A stretch of 64,000 bases of DNA from Haliclystus octoradiatus (taxonomy: Eukaryota; Cnidaria; Staurozoa; Stauromedusae; Haliclystidae). The DNA lies in assembly GCA_916610825.1 (NCBI GenBank), contig OU744453.1, positions 19,494,241 through 19,558,240 on the forward strand, written 5' to 3'. The notes below the pieces were generated by a model. The model was not told the DNA's origin. It made no database searches and saw only the letters and a list, made by a program, of their open reading frames with translations. This document shows, piece by piece, positions 31,601 to 46,600 of the stretch. The stretch's first letter is position 1. Each line of letters begins with the position of its first letter. The translations under genes and the position numbers were made by a program.

Positions 31601-34600
31601 TTCAATCCAAATTGAATTTTCCATTTAAAATTTTCAATACTGACTTGAACATTATACTTTTTATGATGATAAGCGCAATGTTATCAAAAGATGTTGATGT
31701 AAATAACAACATCAGATTAGCCCTGTATAACCACTTCACTATAGTCATTATATTAATTGTTTATAAATTATAATTGCTTTTTTCCAGGTATTTATATGTT
31801 CAAGGTCAAAGTATTTGGAAGGAATGGAAGAAAAGATATTTTATGCTTATTCAGGTAACTCCATCTGTGAATATAATCAAAATGTCGATGAACTGCTCAT
31901 GAACTTTCAGGCAATTTCACATTCATGAACCAGTTCAGGAAGTGTTCATGAACTCTTGGCGAAAGTTTGGCAATTTCATGTCCATAAACTCATGAACTTT
32001 TACAGAGGTCGCTGAACTGTTAAAGTGTATATCCGGGATATTGGGAAATTGCTGCTTTAGATAGAGAAATATTTTCTAATCGTACATGATCTGCAGTCAA
32101 AGTAACAATTTTGGATTAATTTTGTGTCTCACTCTTTTTGCTCCAACAGGAGCCCGCTAATTTTCCACAAGAGAGTTTACGCCGGAAAAAACACTAAACA
32201 TTTTACTTATTTGTCTTTAAATAAAAAACAGTTGAACCAAATGACAATCTGCTTTCAGAATGAAATTTTCAATGTTCAGCTGAAGATTTAGAGCTGTATT
32301 TGATCAATATTCAAGATTCAGGTAAAGATATACAAGCCTCTAAAGTCAAAAGTTTTTAGTTTTGTATTTTTCACACTCAAATGCTCACGCGATTAACACC
32401 TCTCTCTTTACGACTCAGAAGTGTATAAAAATAGTCACACACCTTCAATAACTAGCAGCGATAACCTTAGACGAAGTCGTAAAGAGGTGTTAATCGTGTG
32501 AGCACTTGAGTTATTAAAACTCAAAACTAAAAACTTTCGACTTTAGAGGCTTACATATCTTTTCCTGGATCCCTTATATCAATCAAATATAACTGAAAAT
32601 CTTGAGCTGAATGTTAAAAACATCATTCTGAAAGCAGATTGCCATTTGGTTTAGCGGTTTTTATTTAGAGACAAATAAGTAAAAAGTTTAGTGTTTTTTC
32701 CGGTTTAAACCCTCTTGTGGAAAATAAGTGGGTTCCTGTTGGAGGAAAAAGAGTGAGACACAAAATCGTAACTTTGATTGCATTTTTGAAGGAGAAATGA
32801 TCGCGCAAAGTAAAAATACAAGAAGAACATGCACTAATAGAAAATTTTTCTCTATCTAAAGAAGCAATCTCCCAATATCCGGGATATACCAGTGCACGTT
32901 AAAGGGATTAAATTTGATACCAGACTCTAATTAGATATTGAACCCTTTAATTCTTTGAATGTCAAGTTAGTCTTGACTTTATCTGTACATCAGTGAGTAA
33001 AATAAGTAATGTGGACGGTGTCGCCCTACCGAAGGCACCCGTAGCACTCCTCTATTTCTAGAAGAGTGGCTCTTTTCGCTAAGAGCAATGATGTTAAACG
33101 CTCCTTAGATCTCAGCCGCGACATTGCAGATCAATTTCAACAGATTTCATGGCAGATAGACCTTGATTGTCAATGCGCAACGATGCGCCGCAGCTACTCA
33201 CAATGCAATTCCTTCTGAACCATTCCATCCGCCATCCTTAGATGGTACTCATTTGATGTTTCAGATAAAGTCAAGGCTGAGTTGACCTGAGGGGGATTTG
33301 AACCGCAGTCGATGAGATATGATACGATCTGAAGTTCAGTTGCTCTGCCAACTGAGCTAATCACCCCTTTAATCAGTGAGTAGCATTTTTATTATGGTGG
33401 ATGATGAATGATCCATGCCTTTGCAAATAATTCATTGAGCTCATGAGCTGTTCATGGGCCCCTTTTGAACAAACTATGAATTGTCCGTCAACATTAAATG
33501 GCCTGTTTTTTATGAACTTTTTATGAATGGTTCATGTAAAGTTCACGAATATTGGTTCGTTTAACATTCTTGAACTGTGTTCACATTGGTAGGAAATCAG
33601 ACTATAAAAAGCTACATCCTGTTGCTTGATTTGCCCTCAAATCTGTTGAGTTTGATCTAATCCTGAGATCTTGGCAAATAAAAATAATCTAGAGATACAA
33701 TATTGGTATGTGCTCTTTGGTAGTGTGATCCCATCTGCTATGCAAATCCCCTTTTACTTACACGGTAAATGTACATTGAAACCTTCAAAATCAAGCCCAA
33801 TAGGGTTGGCTCTCATTGCTTATACACTGCAATATACCGTCAACTTTAGTCTTCTTACTTAATTTTGGTAGTTATTTACTTTGCACCAAACTTGACAGAA
33901 TTGTTATTATTTGAAATAAATCACACATATTCCAGGTGCAAAGCCGAATAACTTTTCTATTGTTTTTGTGCCGTTTCTGGTTTTTATTGGAGCATAAATT
34001 GTAAGCTGTGAACCTCTTGAGCGGCAATTAATTCAATAAGCTACTTTCAACACAAATAAAATATAATTGGAAATGAAAATAATAATTTCATAAGCACAAA
34101 AAGTAATAACTTTTATGTGAATTTTCTGGAAGTACTTCCCAAAATGCGATTCTGGGACTCGATTTTTGCTTTGAGTCCTGATTTCCCGAGACTTGTTGCG
34201 ATGCCCTAGATAATTATAATTCTGAATTTCGTCTGTGCCATATTACAATGCAACTTAGTAAAAGTTCATTAATTTGAAAATAATTATTTCTTCAATTCTA
34301 TTAGGCTAGTCAATATCTGTTCACGTTATGCTCTTATCAACTGAAAAAGGCTCAACCAACAAAAGTCATGGGTCTAGACGGGTACACTGTTGATTTCTCA
34401 GAACCGATTATAGGTAAGCCATTTATTAATGCACCGTCAATCAAAACCCCTGTTAAAACAGTTCATGAAAGTCAAACGACCCAATTTCCATAAACTGTTC
34501 ATGAACCGTTTATGAGGTGTTCATGAATTAGCTCATGAATTCATGAACTCAATGTTTTTCATAATAAAGTATTTAGCTATGTAAGTACAATTTGTTCAGC

Positions 34601-37600
34601 TGTGAAGGTAAAAAAAAACATTTCTTCTCATTTAATCATTTCATTTATGGCTCTATAATGTCATTTGAATTTCAATTTTTATGGTCTCAAACATGCAGCA
34701 ATTTTTGTAAAAACGTTATTGGGAGTTTACATTACAATATCGCCACATAATTGAGAGCATAAAAATCAAAGTGACATAATTTAGCATAATTAGCATAATT
34801 AGCATAATAAGTAAGATGAATTGTTATTCAACATCGAAAGTTAAATAAATTTGGCTCTTACCGTTCTCAATATTTTAGTATTCTGGTTACGTAATCTTCA
34901 TTTTTGAGAGGCAATTAATTGACCCTATGAAGCCATGACTTTGAATGAAACAGGGGGTCAACATTCCACTGAGAAATCTCGATTGCGTCACAAGGAACTG
35001 TGGCACTCATATTGACTATCAAGGCCAACAACCATTAAAATGACACATTTTCAAATCGCTAATTGAGACTAATTTTGACACAGTATAACATGTTGGTGTA
35101 AAATAATTATTTATTTATACCTTGAGTCATAATTTGTGTATGAACAGAATAGGAATTTTTATAATAGTTTGTACTGTCATGGTACCATCATATATACAAG
35201 CTGGATATTGAACTTTGCAAAATCTATTTATTTATTTATTTGATTAATTAGATGAAGAACATCAAGGAGGTCGTTATTTCTTCAAGGCCGTCAAAGAAGG
35301 CGATTTAGTTTACTTTGCATCTGACGAAGATATTGATCGCCAGCAATGGGTTTATAATTTATATAATGCAACAGGGCAGTCACACAAACCCGTCGCACCT
35401 AAACTGCCTGCCGTTGCTTTGCATGCAACAACATCGTCAACATTGCAACGTGTGAAAGGGGGTAAGGGAATTATTTAATCCTAGATTCAGATTTAATATA
35501 CCATATATGATTTTTTGCATTTATCATTTTGCCACAAACCGAATAGGCTGATAGCTTCCCCCCTCCCCCCGAGGTGGTTTGTTAGTTTGGTTAGTGTATT
35601 TGAAGCATGTGTGAGTTTGATGGCAGGATGCCTTTTCTGACGCTTGAATTGAATTGAACCCAAGACCCTGCATGCGAAGTCCAACACCCTAATCGCTACA
35701 CTAAGGCCATTTCCTAGAAAGTATATGATAATGAGGATGATGAGGGTTCAATGAAATGAGAACCACTGTTTGGTTACAGTCACGTTTTTGAAAACTATTA
35801 AATTATGTCTAAAAAAACAGCTTTAAAATATACGACTTACATGAACTCACACACATCCAAATCATTAGAAATAAAGCAATTATTCATGATCTGTAGGCCT
35901 GAATGCCTTGTGTTTGCAACTTCCACAACATGTAGTTAGCTGTTATGTCAATCTGTTTTATTTGTTATGTTATTTTCGCTGTCTTAAGCACTATATAATT
36001 GACTTCAGCGTTCTTGCACAAATTCTAGAAGTCTGGAGATCCTTTCTCAAGCCTGTAACTGCAACAATTTCAGGCATTTTGAAAGGAAACAATTTGATCG
36101 CAGCCACGCAAATCTATTTTGTGGAGACCCCTGAAGATAATTTCAACTCTTTTTTATCTCTCTGTTTGAAGTAAGCAGGCATGGAAGAGCACATTATCAT
36201 TTGGAATAGCATGGCAGCATCTTGACTGTTTCATGTTATCCGTCATTATTTTTGTGTACACAGGACTATTTCTTTCTACTGCACTGCGTTTCACACTGGA
36301 GGCCGTGGAATCAACAGGAACAGAATTCTTCTAAGTGTCGCTGTTTTTATTGCCGAGCGCTACCTATATCAACAACACCAGTGTTTTGACGTTCATACAC
36401 AATTATGGTGAAAATAATTAAAACTAAATGTTTATTTGTAGATGCCGAAGTTGCACGTAAATATGGCTTGGATTATTTGATACAAGCGGATCCATCTGAA
36501 TTTGATCATTCTAAATTATTTGAGCATCTTCAGAAGATGACGTTAATGCATCGATTGGGTGATTCATATACGTGCTTGGTAAGATCAATACAAATCAGAT
36601 TCAGTTACGTCTGGATTCATCCAATTCAAGATAACAGATATGATAGACAACATAGCAGGATATCGAATGAAGGAGCAGGTGTTAGTCAATTAAGAAAACA
36701 TTAAATGTTTTAGTCTTAATAAAATCCAGAATGCGTCCTTTTCAGTCTACTCTTAACTCAACATTTGTACTTTTATGTCTGATTAAGCAGTAATTTGTGA
36801 CCTTAAGCAAAATAGACTATGGTCCCCTTAACTATACAACAATCAACTGTTAGTCACAACTTGCACAGAAACTCGAATAATTATAATTGATGAATTGAAA
36901 TGCTATTAAAAGACAATATCCTTCCCAACGGACAAAGTTCATGAGTTCAATATTCATTAGATCATTAACATAAGATCGACTTATTTTTCATGAACAAATA
37001 ATTGATGTGTCATGAAAATTCGGACAATTCCACATTTATTATTTGGTTGATGAGCTGTTCACTGAAAAGTTCATGAACTCTCCAAAAATGTTTATGAACT
37101 GTTCATGAATTTCTAAACTTTACACAGGGGCAGAAGCTTACCCATCCATATTCAATAATTAAATTCTAATTTGAAGTGTCAACTATTTTGAAATTTCTAT
37201 TTTGTACTAGGATTACTCTCAACACTTGCGTGATGCGTACAACTTTGATGACTTACCAGCTAGGGCATTAATTCGTCTATCTTGTATTTCAGGGTTGGTT
37301 TTCTCCTGGTCAGGTTTTTGTTTTGGATGAATATTGTGCAAGATATGGTGTCAGAGGTTGTCATCGACATTTGTGTTACCTTGACGATCTTTTAGATAAA
37401 GCAGAGTCTGGTATTATGATAGATCCAACTCTCTTGCATTATAGTTACGCATTCTGTGCATCTCATGTTCTAGGAAACAGGTAAGATCATGACCAATGTT
37501 GTGTTTCTAAAGTTCCCTACTTATCATTATCGAAACATCTCTATGTTGTATCAAACACAAAATTCTTTTGATTGTCATTTGATTCAATATAATTCATTGG

Positions 37601-40600
37601 AATCAATCCCACAGAGCTGTTGTTGTAAGGCAGAGCATAGTATGCATGAAGGTTCATGTTGGGTTTGTACAAATAATTTCACATGTTTTGTTTCAGACCT
37701 GATGGTGTAAACACGGTTACATCTGACGAAAAAGAGCGCTACAAAGAAATCAAACTGAGATTGCAAGATTTTATTGCTAGTCAAATAACACATTTTAGGT
37801 ATATAATTTTATGAACTATAATGCAATTTGACCTATTTAAAGGCTATGGGCCTCTGCTTATGTTTAACATGTAACTTTGGCCAAACAAATATATAGTCCA
37901 TGTTACAGACTTTCTGATATTCGAAAAAAATATGACCAAATGGGGCCTTGGTATAGTGATTAGGGTGTTACTGGACCTTGGTCCGCAGGCTCTTGGGTTC
38001 AATTCCTGGCAGAAGCACTATTGGTTATTGCTCTCTAAATCTTAATCATACTCATCTAAATCATAGGTACAAAAATAAACAACAGGAAAAAATGATAAGG
38101 GAAATTTACACAGTATTGACACTGCAGGTCTATTCCCACTGTTCTGTTTGAAGTGTTTAAAAAAAGTCATAATGTCAATGTGAAACTATATTTTGTATTT
38201 TCAAAGGTATTGTTTTCCATTTGGACGTCCTGAAGGTGCCTTGAAGAGCACTTTGACTCTGTATGAGACGGTAATTATAAACATATTATAGTAAAATTTT
38301 ATTATCTGCTGATGTGTGCAGAATATCAACTCTTAAAAATGTTTAATGCTTGGCTCTATCCGATAAAATTTGTTTATATTGTAGTATAGTATCTTAATAT
38401 ATACAATATAATTATAACAATAATTTACTATTCACTTATTGGTACATCTATACATGTAAACATCTTTATTCACATCTTTATTCACATCTTTCTTCCATTA
38501 TACGATGATGTATATTGTATATATTCTTGTTTCTGTCCATCATCCAACTCAACATCATATCGACTACAACAAGCTCAAGTTGTCAAATTCCAAAAACACA
38601 TCTTTCATTTAAATTAGACTTAGCAAAGTGGATGTCTTGTTTCTAGTAGGATATATATTTATTCCTCATATTGTGTCAATATCGCGAAAGAGGCATCACG
38701 CTTACCGACTTCTAAGTAAACATGACAAACAAACAAACAACTACACTATAATGTAATCTATGTCTTGATCTATATTGTCTATCAATCGCTACATGTTTTT
38801 TGATTCCGATTTGTTTGTTTCCAGGTTTTACGCAAGGAAGCAATGACGCCAATGGAGTCGGAAGAAGTCCAACTTGCTGTTAGAAAATGTTTACGGAATG
38901 CTGCACTCGTTAATTACAATGGCCTTTCAACTTATGAGAAGATCAGTGGTACAAATACAGTAGAGATGGTCACATTATATAACCACTCTTCCTGTAAAGT
39001 TCATAAAACGGCTAACTTCAGGGACATTTTTTAATTGTTCATGATCCGTCAAACCGGGTTAGCTAGTAGCGTTTTCATTGTAGTGTTTTTGGAGTGCGTG
39101 TGAGCCCCTGCGAAAACAGCTCAGGAGTTCATGAACAGTTCATGAACGTTAAATGGCCCCAAATTTTCATCAACTGTTCATTAACTGTTTATGAACTGTC
39201 CGTGAGGGTTCAAGAACTGTTCATGAAAATTGGAGCCATTTAACGTTCATGATCTGCTCATGAACTGTTCATGAACTCCTGAACTGTTTTTCGCAGGGGA
39301 GTTTAATGGCCGTATGCCCTTGCTGACACCAACCAATGATGCTCCTACCGAAGATTAAATCTAAGATCCTGCTGGCCAGGGTCCAGCATCCTAGCCACTA
39401 CAGTAGAGTCTATACAGTGCATGAATATTCATGAACTTGTGGAATGTTTAACCTGACGTATTTTACACAATACAGTAGAACTCAGTTAATATCCCCTCTT
39501 TCAATGTAACACCCTGCTTAATATCACCACGTATAACTAATGTCTAGCTTTAATCCTCCATACAAACTCTCGTTAACCTGCCTTGCTCATTGTCCCAATT
39601 CTCATCCGTACCAGAGAGGGGGATATTAAGCCACAAATCACAACCAGACATGATAAGCAATTGTTGCTCAATCATATATAACTAATATTATGTTCTTGTT
39701 GGCTTTTGTGTAAAATATATTTTCTGCTAATATTTTAGAAATTACTGGCACTGAATTATCATCTGATCATAAACTACAAAAGGTCAGTCGACTGGCTGAG
39801 CTCTGTATTGAGTTAATCCAACAAAACGAAGAACACCACTTAGAGGTAAGTTAAACGTATAATACTCAACTGTGATTGATCAAAGACAAGGTGAATATCG
39901 ACTGATACAGCCAATTTCTGCTGAGGTTTGAAAAACGTATTTGACCTTTTTATTTTTAATCATAGCCACATATATAGAGACGCAATTTATTCAATTATAT
40001 TTGATCAATTATTAATGAATACAATTTTTTCTTTACAATTATATTTACCGCCATGTCCGTTCATCATTTGTTCGCACAGTCCAAATGGTTGCCCTTCTAA
40101 CCAATAGTGCTCCAGGGATTGAATCCAATCTAATATATCCCAACCATTACACTATGACCACAATCAAGCATGACAGTTTTAAACAAAGTGTTAAGTTTCA
40201 GTAATATTTTCTGTAAGTGAGAACAATCCCCCAGACCTGGAAAACAGAGTATATTACAGTGAAACCTGTATATAACGGCCAGCTAGGAGAGTTAGATAAT
40301 TGACCACTGTAGACAGATGGCCTTTATAGACAGGTTTGTTTCAATAGAAAATACTATTATAGACATTGCAAGGGTGACCACTATAGACAGGTGGCCGCTG
40401 TACAGAGGGGACCGTTATAACAGGTTTGACTGTACACACATAACATAAATGTTCTGTTTTGATACAGGCTAGTAGGAAGAGTGCTGCTGTAAGAGTGGCT
40501 TCTGTTTTTAATTATTTATAATTTATTATAATTTATAATTTTTAATTATTTCAGTCATTAACAATGTACTCTGATCTTATGGTCGAGCATACAGAAGTTT

Positions 40601-43600
40601 TTTGGTCACTTTATGCTGTTGACATGGACTCAGTTCTGGAATGCCAACCTCCAGACAGCTGGGATAGTTTCAGTTTATTTCAAATGCTTAATAATTACCT
40701 TAGAATGGAAGGTGAGTTTGTGATTCAAGATACATGTGATCATCATCATCATCATCATCATCATTATCATCATCATCATCATCATCATCATCATTTAAGC
40801 CATTTGGCGTTTTTCAAAGGGCTCATACATAATAAATTTAAAATAGTTACGAATATAATTACAATATTAGACAAAAAGTAGATTAGTGAATGATTAATCT
40901 TTACATGCTAGATTTGATTTACATAATTTTGGAAAAGACTACTATCAGTGATATTCTTTATCGAGTTTGGCAGATCATTCCCTTTGCGAGCACCAGCTGA
41001 CTGAAAAGAGTGACGATGACTTGGTCGAATGTAAATATTATTGTTTGTGGATGATCGTGTTTTCGTGATGTACAGAGAAGAGAAGAGGGTGGATAGCAAA
41101 GGAGGAGCTTGATTAAATTTAAAATTTATGAGCCCAGGAAAGCTGGTTGAAAGTCACCCTGTCCTTGATGCTTAGCCATTCAAGCTGACTAAGCATGTGA
41201 TTGAGACAGGGGTCCTGTAATGACACTGGAGCACTGTCCTCAGACCTCTGTTCTGGAGCCTCTGGAGGCGATCAAGATGTTGTTGTTTACAATTCCCCCA
41301 GACAACAGCGCAGTAGTCAAAATGGGGAAAGAAAGAGCATTAAATAAATGTTAAATTATATTATGTTCAAAATCGTATTGAGAACTTACTGTTTAGGATC
41401 CCTTTCAATAGTATTTCAGTGAAATGAGTAGGCTTCTTTGTTGTATTTATGCTATATGCCGTATGTTGTATTATGCGATGTCAATTAGTTGACCAGTAAA
41501 GTAAAATTAAAGCGTAAACTTCAATTCAGTAGTAACGTATTATGCGAAATTAGGTGTACCATTATTTATGGTCACCAACTGTCATCAACTGCTTCATCGA
41601 TGTGAATGTGATTGACTGTCATGTAATAATTAGGTATACAATGTCAATAATTTATCTCTCTGTTGTTTTATAATTCTTGTTCGAATATGCTACAATCATA
41701 TTTATTTTTTATATAGTTATTTTCGTTACAGAAACTCTGAATAACGGTCCATTCCACAAACATTTAACCATGAAATTTTCACCTTTGGTTGTCCGTTATA
41801 TTGATCTAATGGAATCATCTATTGCACGTTCACTCGATAAAGGATTCTCAAAAGAGAAATGGGAACCGTGCGGGTAGGTTGTTGTTGTTGTTTTTAATAT
41901 TGTTGTTGTTCACATTATTTTGTGGTTAATGTAGTGCCGCCCAAGTAACATCAGTGTCATTGTGCAGCCACAACTTGTGATAATAGGGCTGACTCATAAA
42001 GAATTAAAATTTATAATTTAGACCAGAACTGGTATACTAAATACCTTGATAATTATTTTCCAAGTTTTTACGACAAATGAATAAGTAATTTTTACAAAAA
42101 AGCATTTGAAAAAGTATTGATTTCAAACCTTGAATAAAGGAGATTCAAAGTTAAGTGACATCTAAATATCTAATTTTTGATACAGTCCAACTTGCTTCAT
42201 ATCCCCCTCTGATTCGGATGAAAAGTGGGACATTAAGCGAGGTTGAAATATAAGAGTTTGTATGGAGAATGGAAAATAGAAATCAGTATTATGCAGGGAT
42301 GTTAAGCAAGGTGTGACATTAAAAGAGGGAATATTAACCGAGCTCGACTGTAATGACAAGTAATTGCAATATGATCACAACAGCTATTGAGCATCTGTCT
42401 ATTAATAACACAATTTTCGAATTCTTTGTTGTGAGTCAGCCCTATAAGCAGATTGTGACATTAGTAATACATTTTGGAGGGCTCTGAGGACCTCCCTAAA
42501 AGATTGCTGAAGACTTCAACTAGTTTGGGGGTCTTTCATCCCCTCTCCCCCATAATTCCAAAATTATTCCCAAGCCCAAACAGAACAAGATAGTGCCCCA
42601 ACAATCTAACAATCTCCTGAATCCCTCCTCTTACAATTCTCAATTAATGTGCTTCTATTATCCCTATTTTGAAAGCCTTCATTTTGTTATTAGTGAGAGC
42701 TGTACGGCTGCAGAAGATGTCTTTTGGAAACTTCGTTCAATCCAAGCATTCATCCAAGATTTACATTGGCCAGAAGAAGATTTTGCACTTCATTTGAATA
42801 ATCGATTACGTCTTGTTGCTTCCGATATGACTGAAGCATGCATAAATAGGTATAACATTATCCATAACATTTTCAAATGGCTCACATATACGGATTCAAA
42901 ATCAATGAAAACTTATACTTTGAAAATATTCCTCTATAATTAGAATCTAATAGCGTCATCTTAATATGTCTCATCTTTGTTGCCCTTATCATTCTTTCTC
43001 TTTAAATATTCTGATATCATTTATTAATGTCTGAAATCCTCCCAAATTTTTAAAACTTTATAATACATTGTGTCATTTCATCAAAAATTATTTCGTTTTT
43101 TTTAGATATTGTTTTGTTCCTCTTGAAAAAAAATCAAATGGTTTAATTCAAATTGATATAGTTAGATTGAAATTTGAACATCCAAATTTCCCTGTGAAAA
43201 CAGTTCATGAACAGTTCATGAAAAAATCCATAAAAATTGGGCCATTAAAGTTCCATAAGCTAGTTCATGAATTGTTCATGAACTATTCACAAAAACAGTT
43301 TTATAAGATATTCAGTAACTGTTCATGGGCTATTCACAAAAACAGTTTTATAAGATATTCAATAACTGTTCATGAATAGTTTATGAACTCAATAAATTTT
43401 TTGCTTGGGACGTTTGTGCTGAAGACTGAGGTTTAATTCCTCGTTTGTTGTGCACGTATTCTTTGCATCTGTTTGTAAATTCATTTTCTGTCCCTCAAAT
43501 AAACAAGCACTTGTGCTTACGAGGTGACGGTCAATCGCAATATTATACAATTGAACATTAGGTTAATCATAACATTGTATCAATCTCTATATTTCTAGGG

Positions 43601-46600
43601 TTGTTGTCGCTTTTGAAGCTCTAATCAAATCCATCCGTGTCTCGTTAAACTTTTTAATTCCATTTCAAATGTGTGTCATGCTCAATGTACTTAGTCACAG
43701 TGAAATCCAGGTGGGTTCTACTTCACAATTTGTACTTACTCAACCAAATGGTTATAGGACATTAATATCTTACATGCTCATTAAACTTGGGACCAATCAC
43801 ATTTCTGTCTAGATTTTTAATGTAAATAATAATTCTGGACAGGAGTCATTTACTTGTGTCATTTACTATAAGAAAAGAGTTGCGTGTCTCTATTATCCTC
43901 ATCAATGCTAATTATCTTTCCATCCTGGACAGTCCATGAACATTTCATGAAATTCACGAACTTTCGTGTACTGGTCATGAACAACTATAAACAGTTCATT
44001 AACCATTATCAACTTTAAATGGTCTGTTTTTTCGTGAACTTTTTCATGAACAAATTGTGAACAATATTGTTGTGAACATTAAGGAACTGTTCACACTGTC
44101 GTCATCAGTCCTGTTAAAAAGGCATGTAGCTTATAAAGTTTCCGAATAAATGATGATGATGAAGATGAATGATGATGATGATTTATTCAAATTATTTTGT
44201 TGCAGTCAAACATTTTGTGTTCATGTGAAGAAAATCTTATTGAACAGGTAAACTATCTTTTCATGTAAGATCAATATTTTGATATCATATTGTAGAATAA
44301 ACCCATGTAAGAATGAATTCATAAACATGACATTGACCAAATTCTTATGAACAGTTCTTGAAGTGTTCGTGAAATGTCGGCAAGTCTCTCAAGGAAATTC
44401 CATGAACTGTTCATGAATTATTTCTAGGGTAGACATCAAGTTCACGAATTTTATTTTTTCCTTTATTCAGTATCGTTACCATAGCAATGTCAAAGATCTT
44501 GTATCCAAATCAAAACAAAGTACTATCACAGCACTCTGCGAGAAGGTATTAAGAGGTTTATTTACTACTACAGTCAAACCTGTTTGTAATTACCACCTTG
44601 ATACAGCCGCCACATAGCTACAGTGGCTACTCTTGCAATGTCTTGCATAGTGTTTTCTATTGAATCAACCCTGTATATAAAGACTACCTGCTTGTAGCGG
44701 TCAATTTATCAACATCCAGTAGCTGGATGCTATATACAGGTTTCATTGTATTTAAGTTATGTCGGGATACATAGCCCCCTGATCAGGTCTCGATTGTCAA
44801 TGCGCAATTCCCTCTGGACCATTCCATCCGCCATCCTCAGATGGTACTCATTTGATGTTTCAGATAAAGTCAAAGGTGAGTTGACCTTCGGGGGATTTGA
44901 ACCACAGTCGATCAGATATGATCCGATCTGAAGTTCGGTTGCTCTGCCATCTGAGCTAATCCTCCCAGGTACAATAAATGAGTTAATTGAGTGAATTGCA
45001 GAGTTCAGTGTACCATCGAATGCGGATAACGTTCCTTTCCTCTTCAATGAGGGAGTATGTCTATGTCAAGAGTCTCTGTGATCACTCTCATCCTTGTAAT
45101 GAATTTAAATGATTTTCCAGATGTGTGGACCATTGCAATCAATTTTGAAAAAGTTAGCACGCTATGATCAAGGATCTCTTACGTCAGCAGTTTTATCGCT
45201 TGTGGTAAGATGTCACATTTGTTGTTGTTGTTGCTTTGCTTTATTTTCAAATCAATATTACAGATGCGCGTACCAACCGTTTAACGCTGTATTTACTATT
45301 TGATATTGAGCCTCAACATTATTATTATTATTGGCACGCCAAAAGTTCATCCGAAGTGTTCACGAAAACGGTGTATAACTATTGTATAACTTATTAGAAT
45401 GATAATACCGTTGTGCAACATTCCATGGTGTTCTTTTTGTTTAAATGTTGTTATCTCCGCCATAGATTGATAAAAAGAAAAAAAATTGTTTTTGTCACTT
45501 TCGCAAGTCAGTACAGTTGAAACTGAAAATCGAAAATAGTTCATTTCGAATCCTGAAGGTCAACATCTTCCACTTTCAATGTATGCATTTTCTAGGAAAC
45601 GAAATCAACCTATGATCGTAGACTGTTGCTATTTACCAAATGTTGGTGGTTGAGCCTCATTCCTCCCACATTGGGTTTATATCTATTAGTTAATCTCTCT
45701 TGAATATGTTTTACATTCAAACATTTACAATGTACATCGCACCTGGCATAAATGCACCATATGTACAGACCAAACCAAAGACTGAGAAATTAGCAAACTA
45801 TTAATCCCAATAGTACTCAGAGTTTTACCCAAGGCTATCAAAACCACGGCGATTCTGATTGTAATATCGTTCATAAACATAGGTTATGAACTTATGATTA
45901 CTGTTACGTTCTATGATGACTGCATGAAATATTTTTTTAATGTCATTGTTTGTAGACACCAGACGAAGAGCTGGCCTCTCGTTTCCTTGACTTCATATCA
46001 GCTAATTTGAAAGTGTGTCGTGCTACAATTCGTGATCAAGGATTTGTCCTTTTTATTATAAAGGTTTGTTAATCAATAGTTATTAACTCGATCATAAATT
46101 AATCAAATTCATCTAAATCGTACAGGAATCAACTACACATTTCAATATTAAAAACTTGAGAGTTTCACGTGTTATGTCATTATCAAACCCCATTGAGCTA
46201 ATCGTATAATCAAATTCATTATGTATTTTTGAAATTCGTATTAAATAAGCTTGTACTTAATAATTTGGTAATAGAAATGAGCTCATCATTTAATCAAATT
46301 TAGAGCATCGCATGCCGGAAACCAGGCTCCAATTCTTTGTCGGAGCCCATTTTCATAATTATCAATTGTAATTTCAACCTGTTGTTCATTTGAAATAACA
46401 CCTCTTTCAAATAGACAAGTGCCTCTTCTTCAGATGTGAACATCAGCTATATAGGTCACGTTCAAAATTATGGTTGATATAAAGATTATAATATACTAGA
46501 ATTATATGGGTTTTCGTTGCTATGTGGGGTATAGCCCTAATACCTGCACGATCTATACTTTATCGTAACAGCTAGAAATCGTGTTTTGAAAATAGCGATA

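Noticed and set aside
40564..40881. Poly-histidine protein of 105 residues on the + strand
   Set aside because: The first part is CADPS exon 19. The histidine run is the intronic CAT microsatellite read past the donor at 40711.
40908..41099. 63-residue minus-strand gene
   Set aside because: Its sequence is the C-terminal part of a LINE reverse transcriptase with frameshifts upstream.
44757..45047. 96-residue minus-strand open frame, and its relative at 53156-53512
   Set aside because: Both read through SINE family A, whose body happens to be open in that frame. The peptide similarity is repeat similarity.
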